A stretch of 64,000 nucleotides of DNA from Saprospiraceae bacterium (lineage in GTDB: Bacteria > Bacteroidota > Bacteroidia > Chitinophagales > Saprospiraceae). The notes beneath the pieces are model-generated. The model searched no databases. It saw only the letters and a list, made by a program, of their open reading frames with translations, and was not told where the DNA came from. The DNA lies in assembly GCA_016711125.1 (NCBI GenBank), contig JADJTQ010000003.1:558001-622000 (forward strand). Direction: 5' to 3'. A program made the position numbers and the translations under genes. This document shows positions 27,677-38,909 of this stretch, in pieces. Position 1 is the stretch's first letter. Every line of letters begins with the position of its first letter.

Positions 27677-28477
27677 TTAGAGGAATTGTTGGAAGTAGGC
27701 GAAGCTGTCGGCAATATGTTTCGTCCAATACTCATAATTATGAATGCCTTCAAATTCTTCATAAATATGTTCTATCCCAGCATCAGATAACTGTTGATGC
27801 AATTTGCGATTTGATTCGATTAAGCGGTCGTCCGCACCACAATCGAATCGTAGGGGTGGCAGTGTCGCCTGGTATTTAATGGCATTGGTCAGGATTGCAG
27901 ATTGTCTGATCGTGTCATCACTGAGAGGACCGCGGCTGTCTTCGTCTATGAAGGTCTGTAAATCATCCAGATCGGTAATCGATGAATGAGCAGAAATACC
28001 TTTGAAAATTTCATGATATTTCATTCCTAGTCGGAGGGCACCATAACCTCCCATCGATAATCCACTAATAAATGCCAAAGATTGTTCAGCTATTTCCTCA
28101 AAATGATAATGGATGGCAGAGATCACATCTTCGACAATCCATTTCTCATGATTTTTTTCCAAATGAGGCAGTTAGCCACTACCATCACCGGTCAGACCAT
28201 CAGATGGCATCACAAGAATGAACGGATCTATTTTTTTCGAAGATCATCTGCTCCAAAACCAGGTGTACGCCAGCCTGATATAACCAGGAGAAATGACTGC
28301 CATATACGCCATGAAGCAGGATCACATAAGGGACGTTTTTTTGCCCACTGCACTGGGGGTACATAGACAGATATCCCCACCACGTCCAAATAAATTGGAA
28401 CTCTTCAACGATAAAAAGGTAACTCCCGGAGGAGCGTAGTTAACATCGGTTATAGAGCTGTGTTCGAAATTGATCAT
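27677..28477 (-). pseudogene. Putative esterase (alpha/beta hydrolase), decayed
   Basis: ATG 28477 starts MINFEHSSITDVNYAPPGVT without a signal peptide. Through two or three frame changes the strand reads DISVYVPPVQWAKK, VPYVILLHGVYGSHFSWLYQ and FILVMPSDGLTGDGSG, then an in-frame TAA where Tyr is expected, then LPHLEKNHEKWIVEDVISAI and the nucleophile elbow GLSMGGYGALRLG, with the Asp/His end DCGADDRLIESN and GIHNYEYW. Matches PF00756-type esterases. Indels plus a nonsense codon suggest true inactivation. Confidence 0.7.
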
Positions 28478-28570
28478 AGATTTAAATTACGATGAATGGA
28501 TTACTTAAACATCAGATTGTTTGGAAGATTATTGGTTTGGAAGCTGGTACTCGACACCAAAGAAATTAAT

Positions 28571-29679
28571 TTAAATGTCGAACACAATGACCCCTTTGGC
28601 AATCCGTCCATTCAGCATATCATCGAATGCCTCAGATAATTGATCCTGTCGATATTTTTTGCTAATTAATTCATCGAGTTTCAGCTGACCATTTTTATAG
28701 TATGAAATGATTTTTGGAAAATCAATTTTCGGATTGCATTTTCCATAAAGCGGATTAATATATATTTTGTCCCATTCAAATAAATTCATATCGATACTGA
28801 TCTCTTGTTCGATACCGCTTACCTGCACGGCCATGCCAGCATTGCGCACCATAAGTAAAGGTGCATCACCAAGAGCGGGAATTCCGGTACACTCAAAAGC
28901 ATAGTCAGCACCCCGTTCAGTGATCTCCCACACTTGCTTTTTTGCTTTTTGAAGTTTAAGATCGGTCGGATCAACTTTGATGAGATCGGTAGCACCAAAC
29001 TCCCTGGCCAGCTGTATCCGGATATCACTGATCTCAAGAACGATGATCTTCGCGGCGCCCGCAATCTGAGCAGCCTGGATGATGTTTAATCCGACCCCTC
29101 CGGCTCCAATGACGACCACCTGGCTACCCGGTTTTACCTGTGCGGTATTTAATACCGAACCCACACCCGTCATGACGCCGCAGCCGACAATACATGCAGA
29201 AGTAAAAGGGATATCGTGATCGACTTTGATTGCCGCTGGTTCCCTCACAATGGTATGAGTAGACATAGTGCCGAGATTAAACGACCTTAAAATACCTTGC
29301 CCTTGATAGGTAGTACGTTCCAGACCAGCATGACCTGCATTGTAAGCTCCATGATGTACAACGGGTGAGTTCTTCTCACAGATATTAGTTTGACCATTCA
29401 GACATTGAAAGCAAGTCCCGCAAGGCATTGCCCAATTTAAGATGACATGATCACCTGCCTTCAAATCCGAAACATGGGGCCCGGTTTCCAACACAATTCC
29501 CGCTCCTTCGTGCCCTACAATAAAGGACCAGGCCAGTGTTTGATGGAATCATAATCTGTATGACATACTCCGGAAGCCCCGATTGCGATCAGAACTTCGT
29601 CATCATTAGGCTTTTCAAGTCTGATTTCTTCCAAGCTGTGGTTGCCCTTACCATCTGCAATGATTGCCTTTCCTTTCAA
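28571..29679 (-). CDS. Zinc-dependent alcohol dehydrogenase (class III-like), one-base deletion
   Basis: Probable TTG start at 29679: LKGKAIIADGKG, then EVLIAIGASGVCHTDYDS with the catalytic-zinc Cys. Near 29526 one base is missing; the restored PFIVGHEGAGIVLETG gives the His and Glu ligands. The long open part holds the structural zinc site CGTCFQCLNGQTNIC, the Rossmann motif VVIGAGGVGLNIIQAA and the tail EAFDDMLNGRIAKGVIVFDI. About 369 aa. Family reaction: NAD-dependent oxidation of alcohols or S-hydroxymethyl-thiols; exact substrate not deducible. Faces hemH divergently across about 160 bp. Confidence 0.8.
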
Positions 29680-29841
29680 CTTTATTTATATTAAATGATC
29701 GTTATTATCGAATTTACGATTATCGGCTTCAAATCGTATTTATTGACAGAGTAGACTCATATTTAAGTCAAAAATTTTTAGTGGGTCTCTCTTTTACTCC
29801 AGGATTGCCTTATACTTGCAGTTCATAATTCTATACTAGCT

Positions 29842-30874
29842 ATGGGTCATCGCAGACCAGGCATCTTGCTCATTAATTTAGGTACACCTGATCAGCCGCA
29901 ACGAAAAGATGTCGATCGCTATCTCAGGCAGTTCCTAACCGATGGCCGTGTGATTGATATCCCCTGGTTGCAGCGCCAATTGCTGGTGAGAGGGATCATT
30001 GTGCCCCTGAGAGCGAAGAATTCGACGAGCCTCTACCAGAAATTATGGACGGATAATGGATCGCCATTGAAATATTATGGCGAAAAGGTGCGACAGATGC
30101 TGTGGGAAACAGTGGACCAAAGACTTCCCGGTGGCTTTGGGCATGCGTTATCAGAATCCCTCAATCGAAAAGGCCATCGACGAATTACAGAAGCAAGATG
30201 TCGATGAGATCATTGTATTTCCTCTCTTCCCTCAGTATGCTTCCGCCTCCACAGGATCTGCCTTCCAGGCCGTCATGGACGTGGTGAGGCGAAAACAAGT
30301 TATTCCTTCTCTATATTTTATTGAAGACTACTACGATCATCCGGCATTCATTGATGTATTCGCGATCCATGGTAATCAATTCAATCTGGATTCTTACGAT
30401 CACATCCTCTTCAGTTACCATGGATTGCCTCAGCGGCAACTGATCAAGGCAGATAGGTCTAGTCATTGCCTTCAAAGTAAGGACTGCTGTAGTCGGATGT
30501 TGACTTGTAACCGCCATTGCTATAGCGCCCAATGTCATGCAACTACTAAAGCCCTGACAGAACGATTAAGTCTTGCACCCGACCGGTATACCACGTGTTT
30601 TCAGTCTCGTTTGGGCAAAGACCCCTGGGTACAGCCTTACACTTCCGAAGTTTTGGTCCAAAGAGCCAAGTTGGGTGATAAACGCCTACTGGTTTTCTGC
30701 CCCGCGTTTGTAGCCGATTGTCTTGAAACGATCATTGAAGTAGGATATGAATATCACGAAGAGTTTCTTGGTCTCGGCGGAGAAAAGATCGATCTTGTGC
30801 CAAGCCTTAATGATGATCCTCTTTGGGTCGCAGCTATTTGGCAAATTATTCAAGAGCGGATAAATCTCAATTAA
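29842..30874 (+). CDS. hemH: Ferrochelatase, frameshifted
   Basis: MGHRRPGILLINLGTPDQPQ (29842) and, after a shift near 30135, VALGMRYQNPSIEKAIDELQ ... IIVFPLFPQYASASTGSAFQ make one ferrochelatase of about 344 aa (span 3n+1). The metal-binding/catalytic His is in FSYHGLPQRQ and the conserved Glu in CPAFVADCLETIIE; Cys-rich segment CLQSKDCCSRMLTCNRHC is a plausible cluster or metal site seen in some members. Inserts ferrous iron into protoporphyrin IX, the last step of haem synthesis. A normally essential gene, so the break is probably a read error. Stop TAA abuts the TTG of holA. Confidence 0.85.
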
Positions 30875-31879
30875 TTGACGGCAGATAACCTTATAAATGA
30901 TCTAAAGAGTCGCAAATTTCATCCGGTCTACTTATTACAAGGACCAGAGTCGTATTACATCGATCAGATCACCAATTATTTTGAAAACCACATCCTGGAT
31001 GAAGCAGAAAGATCCTTCAACCTGATGATTTTGTACGGCAAAGAAACCGACTTTATGGAGGTGGTCGACAATGCTCGCAGATTCCCAATGATGTCCGAAT
31101 ATCAGGTAGTTATTGTCAAGGAGGCACAATCGATGAAAGAGCTGAATGAATTGGAGGCCTACGTCAAAAATCCTGCCCCGTCCACAATGCTGGTCATCTG
31201 CTATAAACATGGCACCATTGATGGACGAACTACCTTCGCTAGATTGCTAAAAGAAAAAGCGGTCATCTTTGAATCCAAAAGGGTTTACGATAATCAGATG
31301 CCGGCTTGGATTTCCGACCATCTGGCCAGTAGAGGTTTTAAGATTGGTGCTTCGGAGGCGGCTTTAATTTCCGATTATTTAGGGGCTGATCTCTCAAAAG
31401 TTGCCAATGAGATGGAAAAATTGGCATTGAATCTGCGGACTGGTCATAAAGTCAATAAATCAGATATTGAGAAATACATTGGCATCAGTAAAGATTTCAA
31501 CGTCTTCGAATTACAAGATGCCCTGGGAGCCAGAAATAAAGAGAAAGCTTATCGGATCATCCAGTATTTTATTTCCAACCCCAAAAACAATCCGTTAATC
31601 ATGGTAGTTGGTGCCTTGTTTAGTTATTTTTCAAAAATTTACCTTATGCACTTCTAGGGCAATGCACCCGATCGCGAGGTGCAAACAAGCCTTGGTATTC
31701 CAAATTCCTATTTTGTCAAAAATTACCGGGCAGCAGCACAGGCTTTTAATCGACATCAAACCGAAAGAGTCATTCATTTACTGAGGGTCTATGACCTTAA
31801 GTCAAAAGGCGTTGGTCGCGACAGCTTTACCGAAGAAGCCATGATGCAGGAATTGATTTATAAGATTCTGAGTGCCTGA
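30875..31879 (+). CDS. holA: DNA polymerase III delta subunit with in-frame TAG
   Basis: TTG start directly after the hemH stop (TAATTG). FHPVYLLQGPESYYIDQITN is the AAA+-like start of HolA; SDHLASRGFKIGASEAALIS, ADLSKVANEMEKLALNL and SKDFNVFELQDALGARNKEK are typical domain II-III blocks. A TAG (31655-31657, codon 261) interrupts FSYFSKIYLMHF; the same frame then continues GNAPDREVQTSLGIPNSYFV and VYDLKSKGVGRDSFTEEAMM to the natural end. Total 335 codons, normal length. HolA opens the sliding clamp in the clamp loader; losing the last 74 residues would remove part of the collar domain. Error, suppression or two-part protein are the options; error most likely. Confidence 0.85.
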
Positions 31880-32004
31880 TGTAGAATTCTCTTTGGACTT
31901 ATTAACACGGATGAGTAGTTTGATAAAAACTGTCAATAAAAAGTATGAGACTTCAAGACTTCAACTACTTACTACTCAACCACTTAACGACTTCAACCAC
32001 TTAA

Positions 32005-32463
32005 CTAAACCCCAAATTGTTGTAAATGGTGATCCAGGTGTTTGTAAAACAGGTTATTCCATTCTGTCTTGGTTAGTGGACCAAATCCATGAGAATCACG
32101 GTTGTGAAAGTATGCTTGACCGAGATCTTGGGTACGTTTTAAATACTGGATCAACCGTCCCTTCTCTGTTTCAAAATCCCGGTCATCCCTGATTATAAAT
32201 TCCGGAGCAGTGCGCATATTCTTTTTATAGGGTTTTTCACTGACCACGATATTTTTGGCAAATAGTTTTATGAAAAACTTTTGTATTGCTCCCGGTTTCG
32301 GGTGGATGTTTTCAAAGTTCATTTCATAGGCTACATTACAATGCGCGAGCATTTGGCCTATGGTCATTTTACCCCATAGGGGTTTAGATTGGGGATTGAG
32401 TTTGTTAATCCGTTTTACGAGACCGGAAGTTACTTCTTTGTCGAAAATGTTGGGTAGCGGCAT
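32005..32463 (-). CDS. DUF1569 (DinB-like) protein
   Basis: 152 aa. MPLPNIFDKEVTSGLVKRIN, then PQSKPLWGKMTIGQMLAHCN with the conserved MLAHC and later THGFGPLT-like DSHGFGPLTKTEWNNLFYKH and HLDHHLQQFG. These His residues form the metal-site pattern of the DUF1569/DinB four-helix bundle. Function unknown; related proteins are metal-dependent thiol transferases or damage-inducible proteins. Convergent with holA; 125 bp between. Intact, cytosolic. Confidence 0.85.
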   Translation of the reverse strand: MPLPNIFDKEVTSGLVKRINKLNPQSKPLWGKMTIGQMLAHCNVAYEMNFENIHPKPGAIQKFFIKLFAKNIVVSEKPYKKNMRTAPEFIIRDDRDFETEKGRLIQYLKRTQDLGQAYFHNRDSHGFGPLTKTEWNNLFYKHLDHHLQQFGV

Positions 32464-33394
32464 ATGTTCAATTTTGAATTGTTATAAAAGCGCACAAAAA
32501 TAACTGCATTTTAATCCTTTTCAAAATTTCTGGAGGCAAGTTGTCGATCAGCGTCGAAATCTAAAATTAACAGATTTGATGGTGAGACAAGAGGCAGCTG
32601 GCATTATTGGTACTGCCAGGATGCCAGTATAAAACCACAGCTACACCTTCAAAAAGACCTTCTATTAACCATCTAGATCTTACCACTCGCCACCTTTTTC
32701 GACTGGAGTGCGATGTAGCGGATGGTGGCTTTTAGTCATGAGTTACCATCCGATTCTTACCGGCAATGGCTGCTAAGGCAGACCCGGTTCCGAACAAGTG
32801 GTGACCCTATGCCTGGCCAGAACTACAGTCTTCTCGTTCTTTACTATATGGCACGGCCTATGGTGAAAGCCAGGCAATGCATCAAATTCGCTCCAAGATT
32901 CCAATCACTGGCTTTCTTTCTCCATAAACTCGCCAGAAAGGCAGTTGGTATTTCGGTATCTATTCCTGACGGTAAATCCGGCACTCTTTAGCATCGTATG
33001 CGACATCGATGCTCCTACTTCCTGGTAGCCTAACCTGCGTAGGTCCTGATTTGCTGGGCTTTAGAAGAAAGTGTATTGGTCTGCTGGTCCACCAGGCTTT
33101 CGATTTCGTTTTTTTCCTGGCGGAGATTTTAGGATACTAATATTCTAAAAACTCCCGACTATCAGAATAAGCCGTGATCCTTACCAATCGAGCTATCTTT
33201 TACTTTTTTTCAGTGGATAAAATAGTAAAATCGACTTCTTTTCTAGTCTAAAGCTCCTATTTTAGCGCCTGATATTACAATATTTATTCTTAAAAGGCAT
33301 TGTGGATATCGTGATAGGAGGTGAAACTGGGTAGTTATCCAGTAGTCTGAGATTAGACAGAATTTGAGGGTCAATAGTCAGTTTTTGTTGTCGT
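32464..33394. other. 931 bp without a recognisable gene
   Basis: The longest open stretch is a plus ORF at 32722-32991 with no family resemblance and poor coding character. Another plus frame around 32820-32900 reads LQSSRSLLYGTAYGESQAMH and the minus strand around 33060-33125 reads RQEKNEIESLVDQQTNTL followed by SSKAQQIRT, which look like decayed coding pieces (the latter a coiled coil). No promoter for the sigma gene is obvious, though the last 100 bp before 33395 are AT-rich. Confidence 0.5.
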
Positions 33395-33967
33395 ATGCTG
33401 AAACCCGTTGATAGAAATGTATTGGATGAAGAACGGTTTGGACAATTGTTTAAAACACATTTTGTCCGTTTAAGCAATTTTGCCAGACAATACATTGAAG
33501 ACACAGACACGTGCAAAGATATTGTCCAGAAGGTATTTATCAACTTGTGGGAAAAACGGGCACAAATCGACTCAGAAAAATCAGTCATTTCATACCTGTT
33601 TACATCGGTAAAAAATCGATGCTTGAATCATATTCGTGATAACAAGAAATTTCGGAGTCAACTTCTGGATATTGATTGTGGTGATATTGAAATTGCCATT
33701 GAAGACGATGGACATTTTATCGAAGAATTGCAAGACCAGATACAATTGGCACTCGATAATCTTCCGGAAAAATGCCGGTTGGTTTTTGAGATGAGCCGGT
33801 TTCAGGATATGAAGTATAAAGACATCGCCCGGCAATTAGATATTTCTGAAAAAACGGTCGAGGCGCATATGGGTAAGGCATTAAAGAGTCTTCGGGTAAG
33901 TCTCGGTAGATATCTCACCCTTTTGCTTTGGATCATGCACCTTCTTTCGGATAAAACTGATTTTTGA
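33395..33967 (+). CDS. ECF-type RNA polymerase sigma factor
   Basis: 190 aa. Region 2 (EERFGQLFKTHFVRLSNFAR ... DIVQKVFINLWEKRAQID) and region 4 (LDNLPEKCRLVFEMSRFQDM ... ARQLDISEKTVEAHMGKAL) are complete; this is the Bacteroidota FecI-like ECF family. It should be held inactive by the FecR anti-sigma encoded 61 bp downstream and released when the outer-membrane receptor binds its ligand. First gene of the sigma / FecR / TonB receptor / DUF4249 cluster. Confidence 0.92.
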   Translation: MLKPVDRNVLDEERFGQLFKTHFVRLSNFARQYIEDTDTCKDIVQKVFINLWEKRAQIDSEKSVISYLFTSVKNRCLNHIRDNKKFRSQLLDIDCGDIEIAIEDDGHFIEELQDQIQLALDNLPEKCRLVFEMSRFQDMKYKDIARQLDISEKTVEAHMGKALKSLRVSLGRYLTLLLWIMHLLSDKTDF

Positions 33968-34028
33968 GTGAATGACTAAGGGTAGAATGAGTTTAATGTG
34001 TAACATAATATGAATAGGTCGAATATAA

Positions 34029-35035
34029 ATGAGTGATCTTAAGTTCCGGGATGATGTCGCAGATCTGGTCGCCAGATATTTAAGTGGCAATGCGAGCCAG
34101 ACAGATGTATCTGCTTTGGAGCAGTGGGTACTGCATACCCAGGAGCATAGAGACCAATTTCTTGCCATGAAAAAAGCCTGGATGTTATCCAGTATTTCTG
34201 TTGAGTCTACAGATATTCAAACTGAGCAGGAGTGGATCACAATGAAGAAACAACTCTTTCCTCAAAAATCGGTCGTAAAATTGACTTCGAAGACCTCGGG
34301 ACCTGTTTGGCAGTGGTTAAAAATTGCTGCATCTATTACCCTAATTGCTTTTATCTCCTATTGGTTATTCAATCCGGCCGATCACCAGGAACATCAGGAA
34401 ATAGTAGCGACTGATGCTGGCAAGGAGCATATTCTGGCCGACGGATCGAAGATCTCATTAAATCGACTGGCATCACTCAGGTACTTCATTGACCAGGAGA
34501 GAACGGAACGTAGAGTGACCCTGGATGGGGATGCATTTTTTGAAATAGCAAGGGATACCACCAAACCATTTATTATCTCGACACAGCAAGTCGAAATCGA
34601 AGTACTGGGAACCTCGTTTTATGTTGATTCGCGAGCGTCTGAAGAAAATATTCAGGTTGTCGTAGAATCCGGTTCAGTAGCATTGAGACAGAATAAAGAT
34701 GTAATCATCTTGGGCCCGGGTGAAACAGGCACCTACGATAAAAAGAATGCACAGCTGGTTAAACAGTCCACTCAAGACCCGAACTATTTGAGTTGGAAAT
34801 CCGATCATTTAATATTTAACGAAACCAATCTTGAAGAGGTTGTTTTGCCTTAAACCGTCATTTCCAGGCTAAAGTGATATTGGGAGATCCGGCACTGGCA
34901 CTTTGCAAATTGACTGCAACCTATGACCGCCAGTCATTGCAAGCAGTGATCCGAATCCTCGAAAAGACACTGAATATCAAGGCTGAAGAGCGTGAAGGAA
35001 AGATTTTTTTCAGGGGTAGTGGCTGCAATGATTAG
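34029..35035 (+). CDS. FecR-family anti-sigma factor, frameshifted
   Basis: N-terminal sigma-binding helix region (DVADLVARYLSGNASQTDVS), one membrane helix at about residues 97-115 (WLKIAASITLIAFISYWLF), periplasmic FecR domain (DGSKISLNRLASLRYFIDQE ... VEIEVLGTSFYVDSR) and the start of DUF4974. The frame stops at 34853, but one base over it continues LNRHFQAKVILGDP ... SLQAVIRILEKTLNIKAEER to TAG 35033-35035, the normal DUF4974 end. One missing base near 34845 (span 3n+2). Inner-membrane signal relay between TonB receptor and sigma factor. Confidence 0.85.
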
Positions 35036-35189
35036 ATATGATGCTATAGTTAACTCCAATTACTAAGAGACTGTTGAAGTACGTGGGTTGATGCCGAAGT
35101 CGTACATCATTGTTTCTGGAGCGGTGAGACGATGGAAAGATTCCATGTGGAACAATAATTGGAGATATGGCATTGACGAATTTTGATAG

Positions 35190-37795
35190 ATGATCAAATT
35201 AGGTTTAATCCTTTTTTTCGCAATACTCTTGATTTTGCCATCATTTGCTCAAGACCGATCGTTGGATAAGGTTATCTCGATCGATCTAAATGATTGGACT
35301 GTCAAGCAGGTGCTTGAGCAGATCACACGGCAAAGTGGCTTTAATTTTTCATATAATGCCAGAATAATCGATACCCGGGCGGTGATTTCATTCGGAATCC
35401 GGAACGGAAACCTGGAAGCAGCATTGGAGCTTCTAAGAAATAGCATTGATGTCGATTATTTCTTAGTGGATCAACAGATCGTTTTGACCCGAGCCGAGGA
35501 TGTTTCAAGAACTGAAATCGATGAAGAGATCTATGTTACAGTCAGTGGATATTTGACCGATGAAAACTCAGGCGAGAGTCTCATTGGGGCCACCGTATCA
35601 ATCGCAGGTACCTCTCAGGGTACGACCACCAATGCCTTTGGGTATTTCGCCCTTCGCGTTGGCAAGGGTGAGCACCGCCTTATGTTTTCTTACGTGGGTT
35701 ATCAGGATAAGACAATTCCGATCCAGCTGAAGAGTGATTTGTCTATTGATATTAAGCTAGGTGTGGCTTCCATCGACTTACCTAATGTCATCGTATCAAT
35801 TCCTTCCCGGCAGATCATCAGTGAACGAGATCTTGGCAGGATGGAATTAAATCCTACTTCCCGGCTTCCCTTCCGGAATTTGGAGGTGAATCAGGTTTGA
35901 TCAAAGGTCTCCAGACTTTGCCTGGCATCAAAACGCACAGTGATGGGTCAGCTTTCTTTTATGTTCGTGGTGGTGATCGGGATCAGAATCTGATTATAAT
36001 TGATGATGCTCCGATTTTCAACCCTGCTCATCTTTTCGGGTTTTATTCGATGGTAATTCCTGAAGCCACTAAAGAAATTAAGGTGTATAAAAGTGACATT
36101 CCAGCTAATCTGGGAGATCGCTTGTCATCGATCGTAAGTATTCGAACTAAGGATGGTAATCTTAATAAATGGTCATTTTCCGGGTCACTTAATCCTTTGG
36201 TGAATCGGTTTGCCCTGGAAATTCCGGTCATTAAAGAAAAGGCTTCCATTTATACCTCGATTCGCAGATCCAATTTTGAATGGTTGTATCAGAATAACAA
36301 CCCAGATCTTGATCTGGCTTTTGGAGATTTTAATTTCAAGTGGAATTCCAAGGTCGGAAGAAAGGACCGCCTTTATTTTACAATAATTACCGGGACCGAT
36401 GTCCTGGCTGATCTTGCAAGTTCCAGTGGTATCAGCTGGGCCAATGTAGCCACAACATTGAGGTGGAATCATTTGTTTGGACCGAGACTTTTTTTGAATA
36501 CCACACTTTATTCGGGGTCATACAATTACCGGCTTTCATTGCAGAATAATTCATGGGAATCAGGCATTGGAACCATTAGCCTTAAAACAGATTTCAATCA
36601 TTATATCAACCCTGGTTTGAAAGCGAATTTTGGATTGGAAGTCGCTGCATATGGATTTAATCCGGGTCGCATTTCAGAAGGCAATCTCCTCTCAATATTT
36701 CCCGAAATCAATCAGCGTATCACACAAAAACGTACAGTGTATTACCAAATTGAGAAACTATCAAGAAAATGGCAATGGAGTGCCGGGATCCGGATGCCAT
36801 CCTGGTCGAATGTCGGACCGGCCGAATACTTTACTTTTGATGAGGATTATCAGGTGCGTGACATTATAACCCAGCCTGAAGGCTTTTACAACACCTATGT
36901 CCGTCTAGATCCCCGGGCAAGCATTCGTTATTCAATCGATTCCACCAGCCATTTGAAACTAAGTTTAGGAAGGTATCATCAGTTTTTGCAATTAATATCC
37001 AATTCAGTTTCGCCATTCACCGCATTGGAAGTTTGGTTGCCGAGTGGACCTAATATCAAACCTCAATCGGCAGTTCAGTTTGATTTGGATTATATAAAAT
37101 ATTTTCCGAGGCCTCGCCTTTCCTTATTATTGGGGCTCTATTATAAAAGTCTGACAAATCAGGTAGACTATGTGGGGCATGCTAACACTGTATTAAATCC
37201 AAGACTAGAAGGTGAACTACGTTTTGGTGAGATGAAAGCCTATGGGTTTGAGTTTTTATTGGAAAAAGAAGTTGGAAAATTACGTGGTGCTCTCAGTTAC
37301 ACATTTTCCCGAGCAATTCGGCAAACTCCGGCATTAAATAATGGTAGAGAATATCCAGCTTTTCAGGACCGGCCCCATGATGTTTCCTTGATGATTAATT
37401 ATCAGGTATCAGATCGCTTTTTATTTTCAGCATATTGGACGGCCTTTAGTGGTTCTGCTTTTTCATCGCCTACCGGATTTTATCAATTTAGAAATCAGAC
37501 TATACCTATTTATGACAATCTAAATAATGATCGGTTGCCTGGTTACCAAAGGCTTGATCTTTCCTTCACCTATCGGCTTCATCGAAATCCAGTCAACCGT
37601 TTTCAGCATAGTTTGGGTTTTTCAGTATTCAATGCGCTTGCCCACAAAAATATTATAGCAATAGATTTTAATAAAGTCAGTGAAGAGGGAAAGCCAGTCA
37701 TACCCGTTAATTTTGTCTCTGATCGTGATCTCGTGAGTTCACGGACAGATTTAATACGGTTTTTCCCTTCGCTCACCTACAAATTCAAGATATGA
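35190..37795 (+). CDS. TonB-dependent receptor with STN signalling domain, frameshifted
   Basis: Signal peptide (GLILFFAILLILPSFAQ), STN domain at residues 25-90 (VISIDLNDWTVKQVLEQITR), carboxypeptidase-regulatory-like domain at about 112-200 (VSGYLTDENSGESLIGATVS), then plug and beta-barrel. Frame shift near 35880: FGGESGLIKGLQTLPGIKTH is the normal reading across it, and 35897-37795 is open through FFYVRGGDRDQNLIIIDDAP to the last strand. About 868 aa (span 3n+2). The STN domain contacts FecR, so ligand uptake should induce the operon. No SusD partner; DUF4249 takes that place. Ligand unknown. Confidence 0.88.
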
Positions 37796-38598
37796 AATGG
37801 ACATGTGTTTTAATCTGGTTGACTTTAGGTACTGTTTTTTTAGGTTGCGAAGAAGTCTATGATTGGCCTACAAGACCGCAAGCAAACCATCAACTTGTCG
37901 TTGAAGCAATTTTAACCAATGAATTTACCTTTCAGACCATTAGACTTTCTCAAAGCTATGGCCTTATCAATGAAAAACCGGTTGCGGTGATTGACGCTTT
38001 GGTTGAGGTGAGAACGTTGGGTAATCAGTGGTCATTTATTCCCTCAGAAGATGATCCCGGTCTATTTACCAGTGAAACCCGATTTGCAGTTCGAAGAAAT
38101 ATCCCTTATTTTTTGAAGATCGAATGGAATGGAGTAGTGCACGAGGCAAATGAGGAGCTCTCCTTTGTATTTCCACTCAAAAGTCCCACTTATGCGGAAT
38201 CAGGATCATCCGACAGTCTCATGTTGTTGGAGGTCGCACCCCTTTATCATCCCCTGGATCAGGCCATGTATGAAGTCGTGATCGATTGGAGCCATATTCA
38301 ATCTGCTGCACCCAACCAGGCAAAACTGTTTTTCTATTCATTTCGAACGATAGATGGGAGCGAACTCTTCCGCGATGATCTAGAGAAGATCTATTTTCCA
38401 ATTGGAAGCACGATTATAACCAGGAAGTTCGGGCTCAATAGTGATTTTGCGGAATATTTGCGGGCTTTGGCTCTTGAGACCCACTGGCAGGGTGGTTTCT
38501 TTGATGAAGCATCCAGTAGTTTACCGACCAACATTAGTAATGGTATCGGGTTCTTTAGTCTCTGCTCAGTTCTAAGCGATACACTGATCGTTGAGTGA
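37792..38598 (+). CDS. DUF4249 lipoprotein, partner of the TonB receptor
   Basis: 268 aa, overlapping the receptor stop by 4 nt (ATGA), so translationally coupled. Lipoprotein signal LTLGTVFLGCEEVYDWPT with Cys19. The DUF4249 pattern is clear: early HQLVVEAILTNEFTFQTIRL strand pair, VEVRTLG, and the C-terminal FFSLCSVLSDTL. These proteins regularly follow STN-type TonB receptors and probably sit on the outer membrane surface as a ligand-capturing lid, by analogy with SusD. Intact. Role inferred from gene order. Confidence 0.88.
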   Translation: MKWTCVLIWLTLGTVFLGCEEVYDWPTRPQANHQLVVEAILTNEFTFQTIRLSQSYGLINEKPVAVIDALVEVRTLGNQWSFIPSEDDPGLFTSETRFAVRRNIPYFLKIEWNGVVHEANEELSFVFPLKSPTYAESGSSDSLMLLEVAPLYHPLDQAMYEVVIDWSHIQSAAPNQAKLFFYSFRTIDGSELFRDDLEKIYFPIGSTIITRKFGLNSDFAEYLRALALETHWQGGFFDEASSSLPTNISNGIGFFSLCSVLSDTLIVE

Positions 38599-38909
38599 AC
38601 CTCGAATTTCCCTGCTGGAATTTGGTCAGAAGTTGCTTCATACCGGTACGATTTTTGTTGATGATTGATCTCCATGGCTTTCATTAAATCAAGGATGCCA
38701 TCATTGGTCTGATTACAGATTATACCTTGATTTTTTCCCCGGCAAATACAGTTTTTATTCGAATTCGAAGATTTTTCAAAAAAAAACTTGATCTGGCATT
38801 AGGGTCTAGCCAGAATCAGGTGTATTGATGTTGAATCCGGGAAAAAAAACAGCCGGATAGATCATTAAAAGATTCACTAACCAAGCAAACCCAACTAAAA
38901 TTTAGAATT
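38599..38909. other. 311 bp intergenic region
   Basis: No ORF. It contains a long A run and AT-rich leader before the lipoprotein gene; no clear terminator hairpin after DUF4249. Confidence 0.5.

Noticed and set aside
22738..31879. Alternative genetic code with TAG as sense
   Set aside because: hicA, hicB, FecR and other genes end in TAG at natural C-termini, and in-frame stops here include TGA and TAA too.
31872..32192. 106-aa plus-strand ORF
   Set aside because: Antisense to the intact DUF1569 gene and without coding character of its own.
32722..32991. 89-aa ORF in the 32.5-33.4 kb gap
   Set aside because: No family resemblance and no start context; other frames around it show equally weak traces of decayed coding sequence.
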